From Quercus robur (taxonomy: Eukaryota; Streptophyta; Magnoliopsida; Fagales; Fagaceae): DNA of 64,000 nt. The translations under genes and the position numbers were made by a program. The stretch covers positions 39,697,854 to 39,761,853 of the forward strand of contig NC_065536.1 of assembly GCF_932294415.1 (NCBI RefSeq). The letters run 5' to 3'. Under the pieces are notes generated by a model. That model saw nothing but the letters and a program-made list of their open reading frames with translations. It made no database searches and was not told the DNA's origin. Shown here one piece after another: positions 13,305-24,648 of the stretch. How positions within the stretch are numbered: position 1 is the first letter of the stretch; each line of letters starts with the position of its first letter.

Positions 13305-16300
13305 TAGATAGATAGATAGATAGATAGCCAGGTCACTCAAATATCAACTACATGAAGTAACAACTTGATTGAACAGGCGAAAATTCCTAAAATTAAAAAT
13401 AGAAAAAAAGGAAATGACTTAAATGAATTAACTAATATGAAATAATTACCTGGTCAGCAAGATTATATACCAACTTTGAATCTTCCCCATACTTTCCCAT
13501 GAGAGTTTCTCTCAGTTCAAACGCTGGAGTATCCAATGCAGTAGCAAAAAATGGGGGTTTAAGAGTGATGGGGTTGGTGGGTTAGGAGTTAAGGCTTACC
13601 TTAGTGCACTTGCCTTGCGTGTAGTACAAACACATGGGCTTCCAACGATTCTTACTTAGAAACATGTATATATATTAAAACTGTGCAGAAGTACAAGTGC
13701 AGCACTTCAAATCCTTTCTTTACTCTCTAAGGTACTTCTGCATGCATCTATAATATGGTCAATTTCCAAAATTGCACATACATAATCGGGTTTGTGTCTA
13801 CATTTTAACACTATCTCTTCCTCACTAAATTTTCGTTTTAAATCAGAAGATAGAGAAGGGATTAATTCCCTCCCCCTGTGATTTGTTTCTAAGTCTTTTC
13901 TTTCTATGAATATTACATGTTTATTTAGAAAAAACGAATGTTTAACATTGATGCCAATAAGAGATTTTATGACCTAAATATTTTTAAAGTGTAATTTTTC
14001 TTAGTTAGCATCAAGTCATTAACTAGCTTTTACAAATTAATAATAAGTTGTATGTTTATAAGTTGTATGTTATTCCATGGTTATGTTAATCCATGGTGGG
14101 TGTTATAAATTAATTGGGTGTTATTAAATTTCCTCAAAACCAGAAACCGACATGTCATCATCAGTCATAGAAGGATAAGGCCAGCGAACTAATTCCAAAC
14201 AATCTCTATATAGACTTCAAACTTAAAATACATATATTTAACCATTGATCACAACAAAAACAATATAAGTACCATCAACATTCATTATGTTAGTTGTGAT
14301 TCTTTATAGTCACAAGGATATAAGTATATTGTCAAGAGTCTTGTAATTAAAAAATTAATACTGAGGTCTCCTAGCGTTTTCAATAGAAACATTTAAGGTT
14401 TAAACGAAGATACAAGTACTTTGAATGCCCTTAAGGAAGAAAAAAACCATAATCTTTTTATTGTATAAACAAAAGGACAATTGTTTAAATATATAGTTGT
14501 ATTGATCAATAAACTACACAATTGAATTTAATTCTTATTGATTTTTTTTTTTTTTTTTTTGTAATTCATTGATACATGATTGAATTTAATTAAAAATCCG
14601 AAATTACAACCTCTAACACCCAAGTTTTGCAATTGTGCTTAAAGTACTTCAAGGCCTCAATCAGTTCTTCATCGAATGCCATACTATTTATGTGTAGAAA
14701 AGTGGGTATGTTCGGGAAACTAGACCCTATACTTTGTGGTTGAAGTACTTCAAGCAGTTCTACATCAAATGCAGTCCTATATTATGTGTAGTATAGGGGT
14801 ATGTTGTGGGAATTAGACCCTATAGTATACTATGTATGGCAGTATGGGACAAAGGTGGCCGGGCGGTCACCTACTCCTACTTGCTTCCCAACAAGATTAG
14901 AGAATGTTGAGACTGGGTTGTTGTTATATTATGTTTACTATCTATAAATATAAATATATATTTTCACTCCAACAGTTAACACCCATGAATTTTCTTCCTA
15001 CCATTTGTCTACTTTATGCCTTTGGTTGAGTGAAAATGAACGAAATTGGAAAATAGGCCTAATTTCCCAACTATCTAGTTAATAGGTCCGGTTTTGAAAG
15101 AAATTGGGTTAGTAACATCTCGAGTTTCTGACAGTCGATTTTGGGTTACTCTAAAGTATCATTTCAATTTTCAAAGTTAAAAATAATAAACAACTTCTAT
15201 TGCACTCAACTTGCTGTCATATGTTAATCCATGGTTTGATATATGTGCAGGATCCAGGGTCCCTTAAATGTCGTGCCCGTAGTGAAGAGATCTCTAATCG
15301 AGAGCCAATGGTGGATGATCGAGTGATTGACATCATTAAGGCACTTGGTTTGGAGGGACTTCTCAGGACTCCGGGTAGAGAGATTGATCATGGCCTGATA
15401 ACGGCCTTAGTGGAGCGATGGCGGCCTGAGACTCACACATTCCACATGCCGCATGGTGAGGTCACCATCACATTGCAGGATGTGGAGGTTCTTCTTGGAC
15501 TTCCTGTTGATGGTGACGCTATAACAGGGAGCACACAAAAAATATGGGAGACTGTGTGCGATGAGTACCTTGGCTTTCGACCTGCCAATGAAGACCATCT
15601 GGAATGTAGTGGCCAGAGGATTCTCATCAAACGGCTTTTGGAGCAAGTTGCCAATCCACTGCCGCCTAATGCTGAAGAAGATGAAGTGCATAGGTACGCA
15701 CGATGCTACATCCTAGCACTATTGGGGGACACAATCTTCATGGACAAATCCGGTGATAGGGTGCATCTAATGTGGGTGCAGCAGTTGGAAGACCTTCGCA
15801 ACCCACGAAGGTATAGTTGGGGAAGTGCTTGCCTTGCATGGCTGTACCGACAGTTATGCAGGGCAAGCGATAAGAATGCCAGTCAGATTGGTGGGTGTTT
15901 ATTGTTGGTCCAGTATTGGGCGTGGGCCAGATTCCCCTTTTTGTGCCCGGCAGTTGAGCGTGGCCCACCAGTGGGTGCTTATGGTCCTCCAGTGCGTGGT
16001 CCACTGTCCCTTAAGTAAGTCTGTACCTTAGTAACTTCATTTACAATATGTGATTATTACCTAAGCTTACAATCATGTAACTTAAAATATAAATTTTCAT
16101 TTTTATTTAAAAGGGTTGTACGAATCATTTATGTCAACATTTAAAAATGTTCAACAGAGTTTCAATATATATGATTACGTTAATATACTCTAATTTTTTG
16201 TCATTGTCATGTGGCTTGTATGTGCTTTGTTTGGCTTAAGGACTTTTTTTATTCTAGTGATATTATTAATTGAGTAAATTTCTATAAGATTCTATTAGTA

Positions 16301-19287
16301 GTTATATCTGATTACATTATAGTTTTAATCATAATAGCATCACCTCTTGGGAAGTTGTAGATATTGATCCCTTGTTCTTGATTGTAGGTGGGTGTGGGTC
16401 CCAAACAAGAAAAATAGGCCCGCCCAGGTCTTTAGGGACAGGTATCGGGAGCAAATAGCTTTAATGTTGCCAAACCAGGTATGAAAATGCTTTGTTCAAC
16501 ATGTTCAAGAAGAAGATATATATTTGCTGAACTTTGAAATAGAAAGATAGTTGCCTAATGTGTTGCATATTTGTTTTTGGGCTGTTGTAGGTGGTGTGGC
16601 AGCCGTATGAAGATGAATACCAGAACCTTTCGCCGTGGTGCGTTGCAGGGAGGGCAGTGTGGACGGCAATGGTGCCGCTTGTATGTTTCCATCTAGTAGA
16701 GAAACATACACCGGATCGTGTCGTTCGGCAATTTGGGATGATCCAAGAAATTCCCCGCCATGTTAACACGGACCCGGTGCTTCATGCCATTGATTTGAGG
16801 GGGAAGATGGGTGTTGATTGGATGCGGAGACATGCTATGCATCTCACGGAGTGGGGTCATCGCCTTCAACATCGTTGTGAAGCAGTGCTTGGTGATATGC
16901 CTCTACAGCACGAGTACTTCGATTGGTTCACAAGGATAACTCGAAGGTTTATCGATATCCCCGGTGCTAGATTCATTGTAATGGTAACTTCTCCACGTGG
17001 TCTACATTTTACCGTACTTGTTACTTAGTTTACCACTGTTTAGAGAACTCTTCTTATGTGGTCCAATGTTTGCTTAGCCGTAGTTGAACCTCCCTTTTAA
17101 ATTGTTGTCTGCGTAAGATTGCTTATAGACAAACAATAATCTTTCTTTCTGTGGTTCATAGTTTACACTATGCTCATGCTTAACCTCTTGTTTCATCTCT
17201 AATTAATTCTGTTGTTAATCTTAGATTAGATTACAAGGTTGAAAGCTCCCAATATACTCAACATAACTTCTGTACTAAATCATTGAAAATCAGTTTACTT
17301 GAACCTATCTTTTCCTATATTTTTAGAAGAATTTCGAAAGTTGTGGCAGTGGTGATGGCTGTGACACTGCCAAGTGATGGTAGTGGTACTAGCAATGGCA
17401 GTGGCAACAACTGTTAGGGACTGTATTGCTATTGTATTATAATGAGAAGAAGGGAAATCAGTTAGTGACAGTTAGTGGCAGTTATTGGTAGCTGTGAGTT
17501 GGGTGTGAGAGTTGGCTAGTGGTTACTGTATCAATCAGTTAGAGTAGGGGATTAGGGAATTACTGATTTATTATTTATAGTCTCCAAATTTTAATACATG
17601 ATTTAATTCAGACTCAATCTAATTGTGCAACTAGCTCATTGGCTCTAAAATAATTTATTTATAAGTACAGATTTCATTTAGAAAGGCTTGGGGGGCTGGA
17701 GTCAAGGGAATACCATTGATAGAACTAGAGTGGTTTTATATTAAGCATAATTTTTTTTTTCTTCTCATTTACATACATCATCAAAAAAATATGAGTACAA
17801 AATCGAAGTTGTGCTGGGCTTAACAGAATTCTAAGAATTTCAGTAGGCACTATTATTGTAAAGCCGGTCTTTGTCATATATTTCACTGAGTGACACAGGT
17901 TCATGTTGTTCAAGAGACGAGAAAGAATTGTTGGCAAAGATAGTGTACTAGATCTTGTTTTCTGGTTTTATCATGAATGTACATTGAATAAAATGTTATG
18001 GATTATGAATCCTGCCTTAGAACTATTTATCTACATAGTGTTAGTCATTTCTAATAGGGAACCATGAAATAATATTTCATCTCTTTAGATAACTTTGATA
18101 TGATCAAGCAAGGAAAAAATGCTTTGATATCCTTTGAACTTTATTCTAGTTGCACAAACACCCCTAAACTAACTTTTTCAATCCCTTTTTCTGTATAAGA
18201 AATATCATAATTTATTCATAGAAACTATTCTTATTACATCCGTATCCACCACCTGCCACACAAAGGCAGGGGTCTCATCCAACTACACCCTCACTCTTTC
18301 ATTTTAGTAGAAAATGTAACTAACCTTAAAGCAACTACATTACAACCTTTCTGTACATAGCTCAATCTCCATGTCGTAAAGAAATCAAGAAGTTAACTAA
18401 CCTTCACCTTGCGGCCTATATTAATCTATTCATTGGCTTTCTTCATTTTGATATTGCATTATTAATATACTTGGTTTTTCTATGTGCAGATTGAAGGATA
18501 TGTCCGTATGATGCGTCGTCACCCAGTGGGCACGGAGGCCCACAATGACATTATTAATGTGCTGGAGGCAGTGCATGAGATTGGCCGTGTACAACCTCGG
18601 GAACCTGAGGCCCCGAACGAACCGGCAGCTACTCCTGCGGCAGCGCCTACTCAGAGGCCAAGCACTACTGAGAGCCCAAGCACGAGCACAGCTCCTGCCG
18701 GACGTTGCTCTCATCCGCCTGTTGCTACCCCTCAGGTTGTCCCTACCCTCGATCCCTCTCCATCCACCGCACATCCATCCCTTAGCCCCACCATCCCTTC
18801 ACCCACCCCACATCCATCCGTTAGCCCCACCATCCCTTCACCCACCTCACATCCATCCCCTACCCCCACCATCTCTTTAGCCACTCCACATGAGTCCCCT
18901 AGTCCCACCATCCCTCCACCCACCCCACATGAGTCCCCTAGTCCCACCATCCCTCCACCCACCCCACGGTCATTTCCTGAGCTATCACCTATTCCATCAT
19001 TTGACCTGGGTCTTGATCAAACCCCTCCTGACTTGCAACCCCTCCCACCTTCCCACAGTACGTCCACTGGCCCTTCTTCAGCCGTTGACCCACCCCATGT
19101 TCAGCCTGAGCAGCCTGTTGGGTTAGCTGCAGCGGCAGAAGGTCGGCCAAAACGCATATCTAAGGCACCTCTATGTGGGACAGGGGGGCACAAACATGGA
19201 CACAATGCTGGGCCGGAGGCATCTGACGAAGGACATGCAAGACCTCCTCCTTATTATACGAGAAAGCGTAAGGTTCAAAAAAGGTAA
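5445..19287 (+). CDS. Plant mobile domain (MAIN-LIKE type) protein encoded in the giant MULE
   Basis: Five exons with GT-AG junctions and matching phases: 5445-5555, 15251-16014, 16388-16478, 16591-16983 and 18490-19287 (TAA). They give an uninterrupted 718-aa protein. Exon 1 (37 aa) ends EAIWNGQ and exon 2 continues [20 protein letters not shown], the usual PMD opening. Exons 2-4 hold the PMD proper ([79 protein letters not shown]). Exon 5 is a low-complexity Pro/Ser/Thr tail with tandem [12 protein letters not shown] units, ending in a basic RKRKVQKR that could be a nuclear signal. PMD is known from MAIN/MAIL1 host proteins, which act with PP7L phosphatase in silencing and growth, and from transposons. 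Its biochemical activity is unclear. Intron 1 is 9.7 kb and contains an antisense HisRS fragment, so efficient splicing needs proof. Confidence 0.82.
5628..5685 (+). repeat. 58-bp direct repeat, left copy
   Basis: TTTGTTTCTAAGTCTTTTCT...AAAAAACGAAT is repeated base for base at 13882-13939. The two copies bracket 8,196 bp of extra DNA inside PMD intron 1, including the LINE piece, the nested TIR elements and the HisRS fragment. This is far longer than a normal TSD and fits insertion by templated repair or a local duplication. Confidence 0.85.
5765..6190 (-). mobile_element. L1-type LINE fragment (reverse-transcriptase C-terminal zinc-binding region)
   Basis: Read on the minus strand, about 6180-5990 gives [20 protein letters not shown] then ETVDHLL, which matches the plant L1 RT zinc-binding tail (consensus RGF-LAGWC-MC-ETVDHLLLHC). 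In-frame stops follow and no intact endonuclease or RT core is nearby, so this is a dead 3' remnant. Confidence 0.7.
6950..7093. mobile_element. Small MITE
   Basis: About 140 bp with inverted ends: ATAACGATTTTACAACAAAT at 6953 onward, against the complement of ATTTGTTGTAAAATCGTTGT at about 7061-7080. No coding capacity. The left end looks slightly shorter than the right. Confidence 0.55.
8204..9513. mobile_element. Non-autonomous TIR element, about 1.3 kb, inserted in an A tract
   Basis: Left end GCAAAAATACCATTTTGGTC; the reverse complement of the right end reads GGCGAAAACACTATTTTAGTC with slight variation. Similarity continues inward about 200 bases (repeated TCAATTTGGT phrases on the left, ACCAAATTGA on the right). 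Runs of A flank both ends, fitting a poly-A target duplication. The interior carries an A-rich stretch and a short ORF-like piece at 9079-9309 with no recognisable domain. Size and layout suit a MULE-type MITE that may carry a captured fragment. Confidence 0.6.
8704..8842. mobile_element. Tourist/PIF-like MITE nested in the 8204-9513 element
   Basis: 139 bp with ends GGGCCTGTTTGG and CCAAACAGGCC, flanked on both sides by TTA (8701-8703 and 8843-8845), the 3-bp TSD typical of PIF/Harbinger. It is therefore the youngest layer of a three-deep nest: MITE in TIR element in giant MULE. Confidence 0.75.
10488..10511. repeat. Long G-run
   Basis: About 20 consecutive G in a HisRS intron (on the plus strand), a likely hotspot for length error and possible quadruplex. 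Confidence 0.8.
13262..13327. repeat. Compound microsatellite A(n)-(AT)n-(GATA)n
   Basis: About 20 A, then TA repeats, then GATA repeats, in a HisRS intron. Confidence 0.9.
13882..13939 (+). repeat. 58-bp direct repeat, right copy
   Basis: Identical to 5628-5685 and marks the right edge of the DNA inserted into PMD intron 1. Confidence 0.85.
14642..14835 (+). repeat. Tandem duplication, about 100-bp unit
   Basis: Both units start AAGTACTTCAA and end TAGACCCTATA, with roughly 80% agreement by eye. No coding sense; in PMD intron 1. Confidence 0.65.
15038..15145 (+). repeat. Second copy of the MULE left terminus inside PMD intron 1
   Basis: It starts at exactly the same base as the element end at 4183 (GAACGAAATTGGAAAATAGG) and matches it for about 107 bases with only a few differences, then diverges. 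It stands 105 bp before PMD exon 2. Either a deletion derivative of the same family was joined here, or the terminus was copied into the intron. Confidence 0.8.
16984..18489 (+). other. PMD intron 4, nothing recognised
   Basis: An AT-rich intron of 1.5 kb between the exons ending GARFIVM and starting IEGYVRMM. A short GTGGCAGTGG-like low-complexity patch lies near 17340-17530. No gene or clear repeat seen. Confidence 0.6.
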
Positions 19288-20990
19288 CTGAAATCATACC
19301 TTATTCCTTTAACTGGACATTTCAAGCTGGTGTTGAAAAGTTCATGAAATTATTTTTGTGGCCGAAATGGTTTTAATGTACATTATTTGAACTAGGTGAA
19401 AGGTACAGCTGGGACATTAGCTGGAGGTAGATATTCATGTACAGTGCTACACTGCTGCTTCCTTCTGCTGTAGTTGGTACTTAAAAGCACCTTATTGTTC
19501 ACAGTTCGTGTATTGTCTATTCTCTTTCATGCTCTAACTTTATGGTTTTTTTAATTGGCAGGTTACCAACAATTCAACAGTGTTGTAGTGCAGCAGCGAA
19601 AGTGAGTTGTAGTTTCTCAATCAAGTGAGTTGTAGTTTCTCAATCACAGATTACACTTCTAAGATTCCAAAATTACAAAAGTAAAAGGAAAAGGGAGGAT
19701 TTTAAGCATCATAAATCAGCAACTTGAAGGAAATTTGATTATGATTTGGGTGTAGCCTTTTAAAATATGTTGCATCATAATTGATTTGCCTTTCAGGGAG
19801 TGTTCTAGAGAACTTACAATACTAAGGTTTTAGCCCTTTAGATTCACTAAAGTATTACATTTGTTCAACCAATGAAAATGACTTTGGTTTTATGTGGATA
19901 ATGTTTTTAGAAAGCATGCCTTCACAAAAATGCTGTCATCATCTCTTTTAATACTTATGGAGTAATAATAAGATACCATATATATGACAATGATAAGTCA
20001 TATATGTGAAACAGCATTTATGCATTCAATTTTTTACATTAGTTTTCTTTGTTAAATGCAGCCAAGAATCATGTTATTATGTGATCGTGTTTTTAGTTTA
20101 TAATACTTACTAATTAGCAAGTGAAAGGCTACTGAATAACAAAGGAGTAAGACCAAGTCATCAACCCTATTATTAAAACAAAAAATTGATTATTACTCTT
20201 TTATTTTTAAAAACTCATCTATAGTAAGATCCGAATTCTTTTCCATTGTGTGCCTCCTCAGAAGTGAGGTCCTTTGGGGCTGTGACAAGGGCTCAAAACC
20301 TCTGTTTATTTTAGCTAAAGAAGCAGCCTCAGGAATGATATCATTGAAAATGTATAATAATAATGGTATTCAAATTTGATTCTCAAAAAAAGAAATACTA
20401 ATGATATTAAAATTTTAAAATAGTATGGGGAAAGACAACATTTCATCTCCTCTCTTATTCTCTCTATAAAGAAAGCCTTAATAGCTGTGGGAGGAAAAAA
20501 AAAGAGGGAATGCATCTCAATCTTTTTTATTTGACATTTTGTATTATTTGTGTACAGACAAGTTAGCTACTTTCTCTAATTTTCTGCTTTCTCTTTGTTT
20601 GTCACTCCAATCTAATTTGAAAGCTTGCAAAAGGAATTCTTTTTAACCTATTCTAGAAAATAAATCTAGAGCTCCTTTATATGTGATGTTCAAACATGCC
20701 TTTCCTTTTTTATATTTGTTGTATCCTCAATTTTTAAATCCTTTTTTCCGTGGATATATAAGAGTACATGTGAAAAAAATCTCAAGAATACATGCACCAA
20801 ATTAAGATGATAGCTGAATCTTTCAGGTTCCTTAATGTTTTTTTTATTTAAAATTTTGACAATTTTTTTTTTAATGTTTTTCATCATCAGACATCCTTTA
20901 ATTGCTTTCTCTTAAATGAAATCTGATTTTCAGTGGCTTTTTTCTTGGTTGTCTTTGCCATTTTTTTCTTTGCAATGAGAATTATTTCAG
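19288..20990. other. PMD downstream region, no gene seen
   Basis: AT-rich sequence. A 23-base phrase is directly repeated near 19602-19645 (AGTGAGTTGTAGTTTCTCAA twice). Probable PMD 3'UTR followed by the start of the captured-fragment zone. Confidence 0.5.
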
Positions 20991-21107
20991 GTTGAATTAC
21001 TTCTTGGTAAAGCATATTCAGATTGGGGCCATATCAGTGATGCTGTATCTGTTTACGACCGCCTCATCTCTAGTCACCCAGATGACTTCCGTGGTTACTT
21101 AGCTAAG
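20991..21107 (+). pseudogene. Captured exon of an SG1-like chloroplast TPR protein
   Basis: A single exon of 39 codons between ATTTCAG and GTTCCTC. It reads VELLLGKAYSDWGHISDAVS then VYDRLISSHPDDFRGYLAK, which I recognise as a TPR unit of SLOW GREEN 1-type proteins. No neighbouring SG1 exons are visible, so it cannot encode the protein. It is the first of a row of same-strand captured exons. Confidence 0.65.
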
Positions 21108-22198
21108 GTTCCTCTCTCTCTCTCTCTCTCTCTCATTTATGCAATGAATGTTCTGGCCAGATAGCTTGGAATGTTTGTTAATTTAGAACTAAGATGAAAA
21201 TTATTTTTTACCAATAATTATTGTTTCTGGATACTATATCTAAGAATAATTTAACCTATCAAAAAAAAAAATCTAAGAATAATTATGTGTTCATGCTTCT
21301 TTCTGATTTGTGTGACTACTGTTTGAATAATGCATGATATGAGAGAATAGAATCTTTCAAGAATATGGAGGAAATTGCCAATGGAAAAATAAGAACTGGT
21401 TACTGATTGAATGGAGTGCACAGTCCAAAAAATGCATGCAAAATGGTTACTGACATTGTTCTTCACAATCCGTCATTGTTCTTTATTGGTTTTGATTCCC
21501 TCTTTCCCGCTGGTTGATGGTTATGCTTCTAGTTTAGATATTTTGAGATGAACTGAAGACGGTAAGGCACTTGTAGATCATTACTCAAGACGGTAACTGC
21601 TGTTGTTACTGCCTGTTTTTGTGCATGGTTCGTTTATAACTTAGTCTTGATGTAGTTCCATTTTGACTATTGGACTATTTATATCGGTCTCCAAAATTTC
21701 CGTAAGTTCATTTAGTGTGTCTCTAGATTGTATGTACATGTATAAGGATTGGCTGATAAGGATAAAACTGTTACCTTGATTTTCCATATGTAATTTAAAA
21801 AATTAAATAAATCAATAGAATACGAAATTTATTTGTTATTATGATGAGGATCGAACTATTTATATCTGTTTCTGTCTTTTCTTGTTTTTGTTTTCATTTA
21901 AGGTTTGAGTGATAACTTTCTTCAGAATTTTCTTGCTCTTCTTGTCTTTGGCGGATTGATCATCAGCCTCCCTCCCTTGATTCCTATCTATTATTTGCAT
22001 TTTTAGATTTTCCTTCATTTATATTCTCCTCAAGGTCTTCCACTCTTCTATATTTCAGGTAAAAATGATATTGTTGTTTAGGTTCGTTGAGCAAAGTAAT
22101 CATTGATAGTAAAGTATCTTTCCAGCCTGTTGATGAAAGAAGGCATTCATATAGTATAGTAACTCGGTTATGAAGGAATACATCAAGAAGGTCATGAC

Positions 22199-22636
22199 GA
22201 TCACCAATCTTCATCCGCCTATGGTGGTGACGATGAGTCTTTTCTAAAGAAGGTGGTAACTCCCATACCTTTCTTGACGATAGCAAAGGTGTTGCTTCTG
22301 CACATTCTTTTGGGTATATAAAAATGCATGTTATTATATTGATATATGACTGCTTTGTCTTACCATTTGTTTTGTGATTTACAGGAAGCTAAAAGAAGCA
22401 AAGAAGGAAAAGCAAAGCATTCTCAGTGGAGAAATTATGATGATTTAAATGAATATTTCTGGTACTATGTGTTTCTTTGTTTATATGAGTTTCGTATGTA
22501 CAGAATGTAGTATATTAAAAGTTATGTTGGCGTGAATTGTAGGTCAGTTGATTGTTTTCGGCTGGGTTGGCCTATGCGTGCTGATGCTGATTTCTTTTGC
22601 CAACCTCCGGAACAGCATCGAGTTGACAAAAAGGAT
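22199..22636 (+). pseudogene. Captured callose synthase (GSL/CalS) exons
   Basis: Three pieces. About 22199-22288 reads AYGGDDESFLKKVVTPI before the similarity breaks down. 22385-22461 reads EAKRSKEGKAKHSQWRNYDD then LNEYF. 22543-22636 reads SVDCFRLGWPMRADADFFCQ and then PPEQHRVDKKD; W is split by the intron. GT-AG sites are kept for the last two. The order and phrase match the glucan-synthase region between the N-terminal half and FKS1 domain of plant callose synthases. The other forty or so exons are absent. Confidence 0.8.
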
Positions 22637-23744
22637 GTACGTTGTAATTTTGGGTTATATGTTGCTTGTTTCTTAGTTTTCTGGACTTATTCATCTTTCT
22701 TTGCAACATATGAATCTAAATTATTTCTTTTATTAATGATTTTTTTTATTTCTTTGAATCTTGACTTATTTCATTGTACATTAATGAAATATTGTCCTTT
22801 GATGATACAAAGAATTTTGCTGCTCTATTATTAGGGTATATATTTATACAAGAAATGTAAAAGTTGTGTCTTGAGGAGTCCAAGAAAAAGCTTCGAGGGT
22901 CACCCTTTGGGTTTATAATTCAAGGCGGAGACATACAATCTGTCTCATGCTTCGAGGAATAGTGTTTATAATATTTGCCTCTTACATGTGGGTGCAGCTT
23001 ACATTATTTATGTCCATTACTTACATGTACAGATATACTGCTTAGGTGAGGAAGAGTTAGAGAAGAGAAATATGAGGTTGGGGTAAATAGGTGAGGAATA
23101 GTGTTTATAAATAAATAAACAGTTGCAGTCCTAGGCTTTGCCATAACACTTAAGTGGGATAGGAGAGCCTTACGAGAATAAATCCTGAACAAGTTTTGAA
23201 CTGGAGTTCAACCAATCAACGACTTACGGCCAGGAAACAGAAGTGAGTAAATTATAACCAGTGTTTAAGTTGAGGAACTATTTAGATCAAGAGAAAGCTA
23301 GCAACTATTTCAGGAACTTAGTAAAAGCCACAGCTGAATTTGTCCAATCACTCCTTTCAAACTAATTATACAGAGAGCAGGAACACTATAAGGTAAATAG
23401 AGCTACCTTTGAAAAAACCATGCACATAATGATTTTCCTTTTTTTTGTTACTTGTAAATAAGACATTTTTGCAATGAATCTTATTATTAGTAAACCACCA
23501 AAAACTAACAACAATACGACTATCTTGCTTTATGTTCTGTTTCAGCAGTAGCTACAAACTTGTTGCATCAATGATTCTTTGTTGACAATATTCTTCTTGT
23601 TTCCTCAGCTGTTATATTTATTTATAGTTTCTCCATTTCGTAAGGCAAGTGACTATGTTTGAAGGTTTTTTGGTTATTGGCAGTGTATACAGATTTTCAA
23701 CTTCTGATGCTAATGGTTAGTGAACTTTGTGCAGGTATTGAAGA

Positions 23745-23792
23745 AGTTGCTCAAGGATGATGCCATATCCAGAGCAAGGATTAATACTGAGG
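23745..23792 (+). pseudogene. Isolated exon-like piece, unrecognised
   Basis: Between TTTGTGCAG and GTTGGTTA an open piece reads LKKLLKDDAISRARINTE. The splice-like borders resemble its neighbours, but I cannot assign the source gene. Confidence 0.35.
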
Positions 23793-23969
23793 TTGGTTAC
23801 TTCATACAATTAAATTTGTAAATGGTTCGTGGGTGTGTTGTTTTCCATGGCATGACTTATTTCTAATAGGTTTCTAATCTTTTTTTACTGAAAAGTATTT
23901 TCGTCAAAATGGGCTTCAAGCTTCAGGTCGTGGGTTCACGTCATAACCCACGACCTGAGGCATAAATCA

Positions 23970-24318
23970 ATAATTGGGTTCTCAAAGTTACTCACAAGTA
24001 CATCTTTTGGAGGTTCATATGGAGGCATGTTTTCAAGTTCTGCTTATGCAGCAGCAAGAAAAACTTAGCTTTAATTATTCTATGTTCCCGAGATTCTTCT
24101 TGCTTCCTCAGGTCTTCCATTTCTTTATATTTTTTCCTAAGGGGTATTAGAAAGAAATATAAAGAAGTGGAACACGTGAGGTTGCAAGAAGAATCTCGGT
24201 AACAAAGAATCATTAAAGCTAACTTTTTCTTGCTGCTTGTAAAGCAGAACTTGAAAACGTGCCTCCATATGATCCTCCGAAAGATGCACTGGTGAGTAAC
24301 TTTGAGAACCCAATTATT
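23970..24318. repeat. Long near-perfect inverted repeat (hairpin) with almost no loop
   Basis: Arms 23970-24140 and about 24147-24318 are reverse complements at roughly 85-90% by eye, with only a few bases between. Matching landmarks are TAATTGGGTTCTCAAAGTTA on the left and TAACTTTGAGAACCCAATTA on the right, and CATATGGAGGCATGTTTTCA against TGAAAACGTGCCTCCATATG. A transcript would fold into a stem of about 170 bp. The arm may contain a captured exon (open phrase ENVPPYDPPKDAL in the right arm), source unknown. Confidence 0.88.
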
Positions 24319-24648
24319 GCACCTGATCGGAGTTAGCTCTCAAAACGGCATGGTGCAACTTCTGCTCATTCAGGTAATTAATCTTTATTGCTTGAATTTG
24401 TACTTCATGCAGAAGTTGGGCTTATGCTCTGCTTTTTGGTCATTAGCCTTTTCTTGTTAGCCTATCATTAAATTTTTTTTTGTTTTGTTTTTTTCAATAT
24501 TGAGTATAAGTACATAAATTGGTGTTTTTTGGCAAATGGGTCTTCCTTGAATCTCTTCAATTTCACAGCTACAAACAAATAGGGGTAAATGGGTTTTTTG
24601 AGTCTTTGAGAGCTCCCATCATGGAATTGTTGCATTTTGTTATTAAAT

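Larger units (their letters stand above)
9566..13545 (-). pseudogene. Captured 3' half of a histidyl-tRNA synthetase gene, introns retained
   Basis: Six exons on the minus strand with good GT-AG sites: 13545-13450 (5' edge cut), 13102-12845, 12415-12281, 11948-11667, 10146-10007 and 9865-9566 (TGA). Reading from [19 protein letters not shown], the exons hold class II motif 2 ([20 protein letters not shown]), the HisRS signatures [10 protein letters not shown] and AAGGRYDNL, and the anticodon-binding domain with [10 protein letters not shown] near its start. Missing are motif 1 and the N-terminus: homology stops inside an exon at 13545. The 10007-10146 exon is 140 rather than the expected 141 bases: one base is lost after PAVG (a G run), which shifts the frame before motif 3, so no active enzyme can be made. 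Kept introns show copying from genomic DNA, not mRNA. It lies antisense in PMD intron 1. A functional HisRS must exist elsewhere. Confidence 0.9.
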
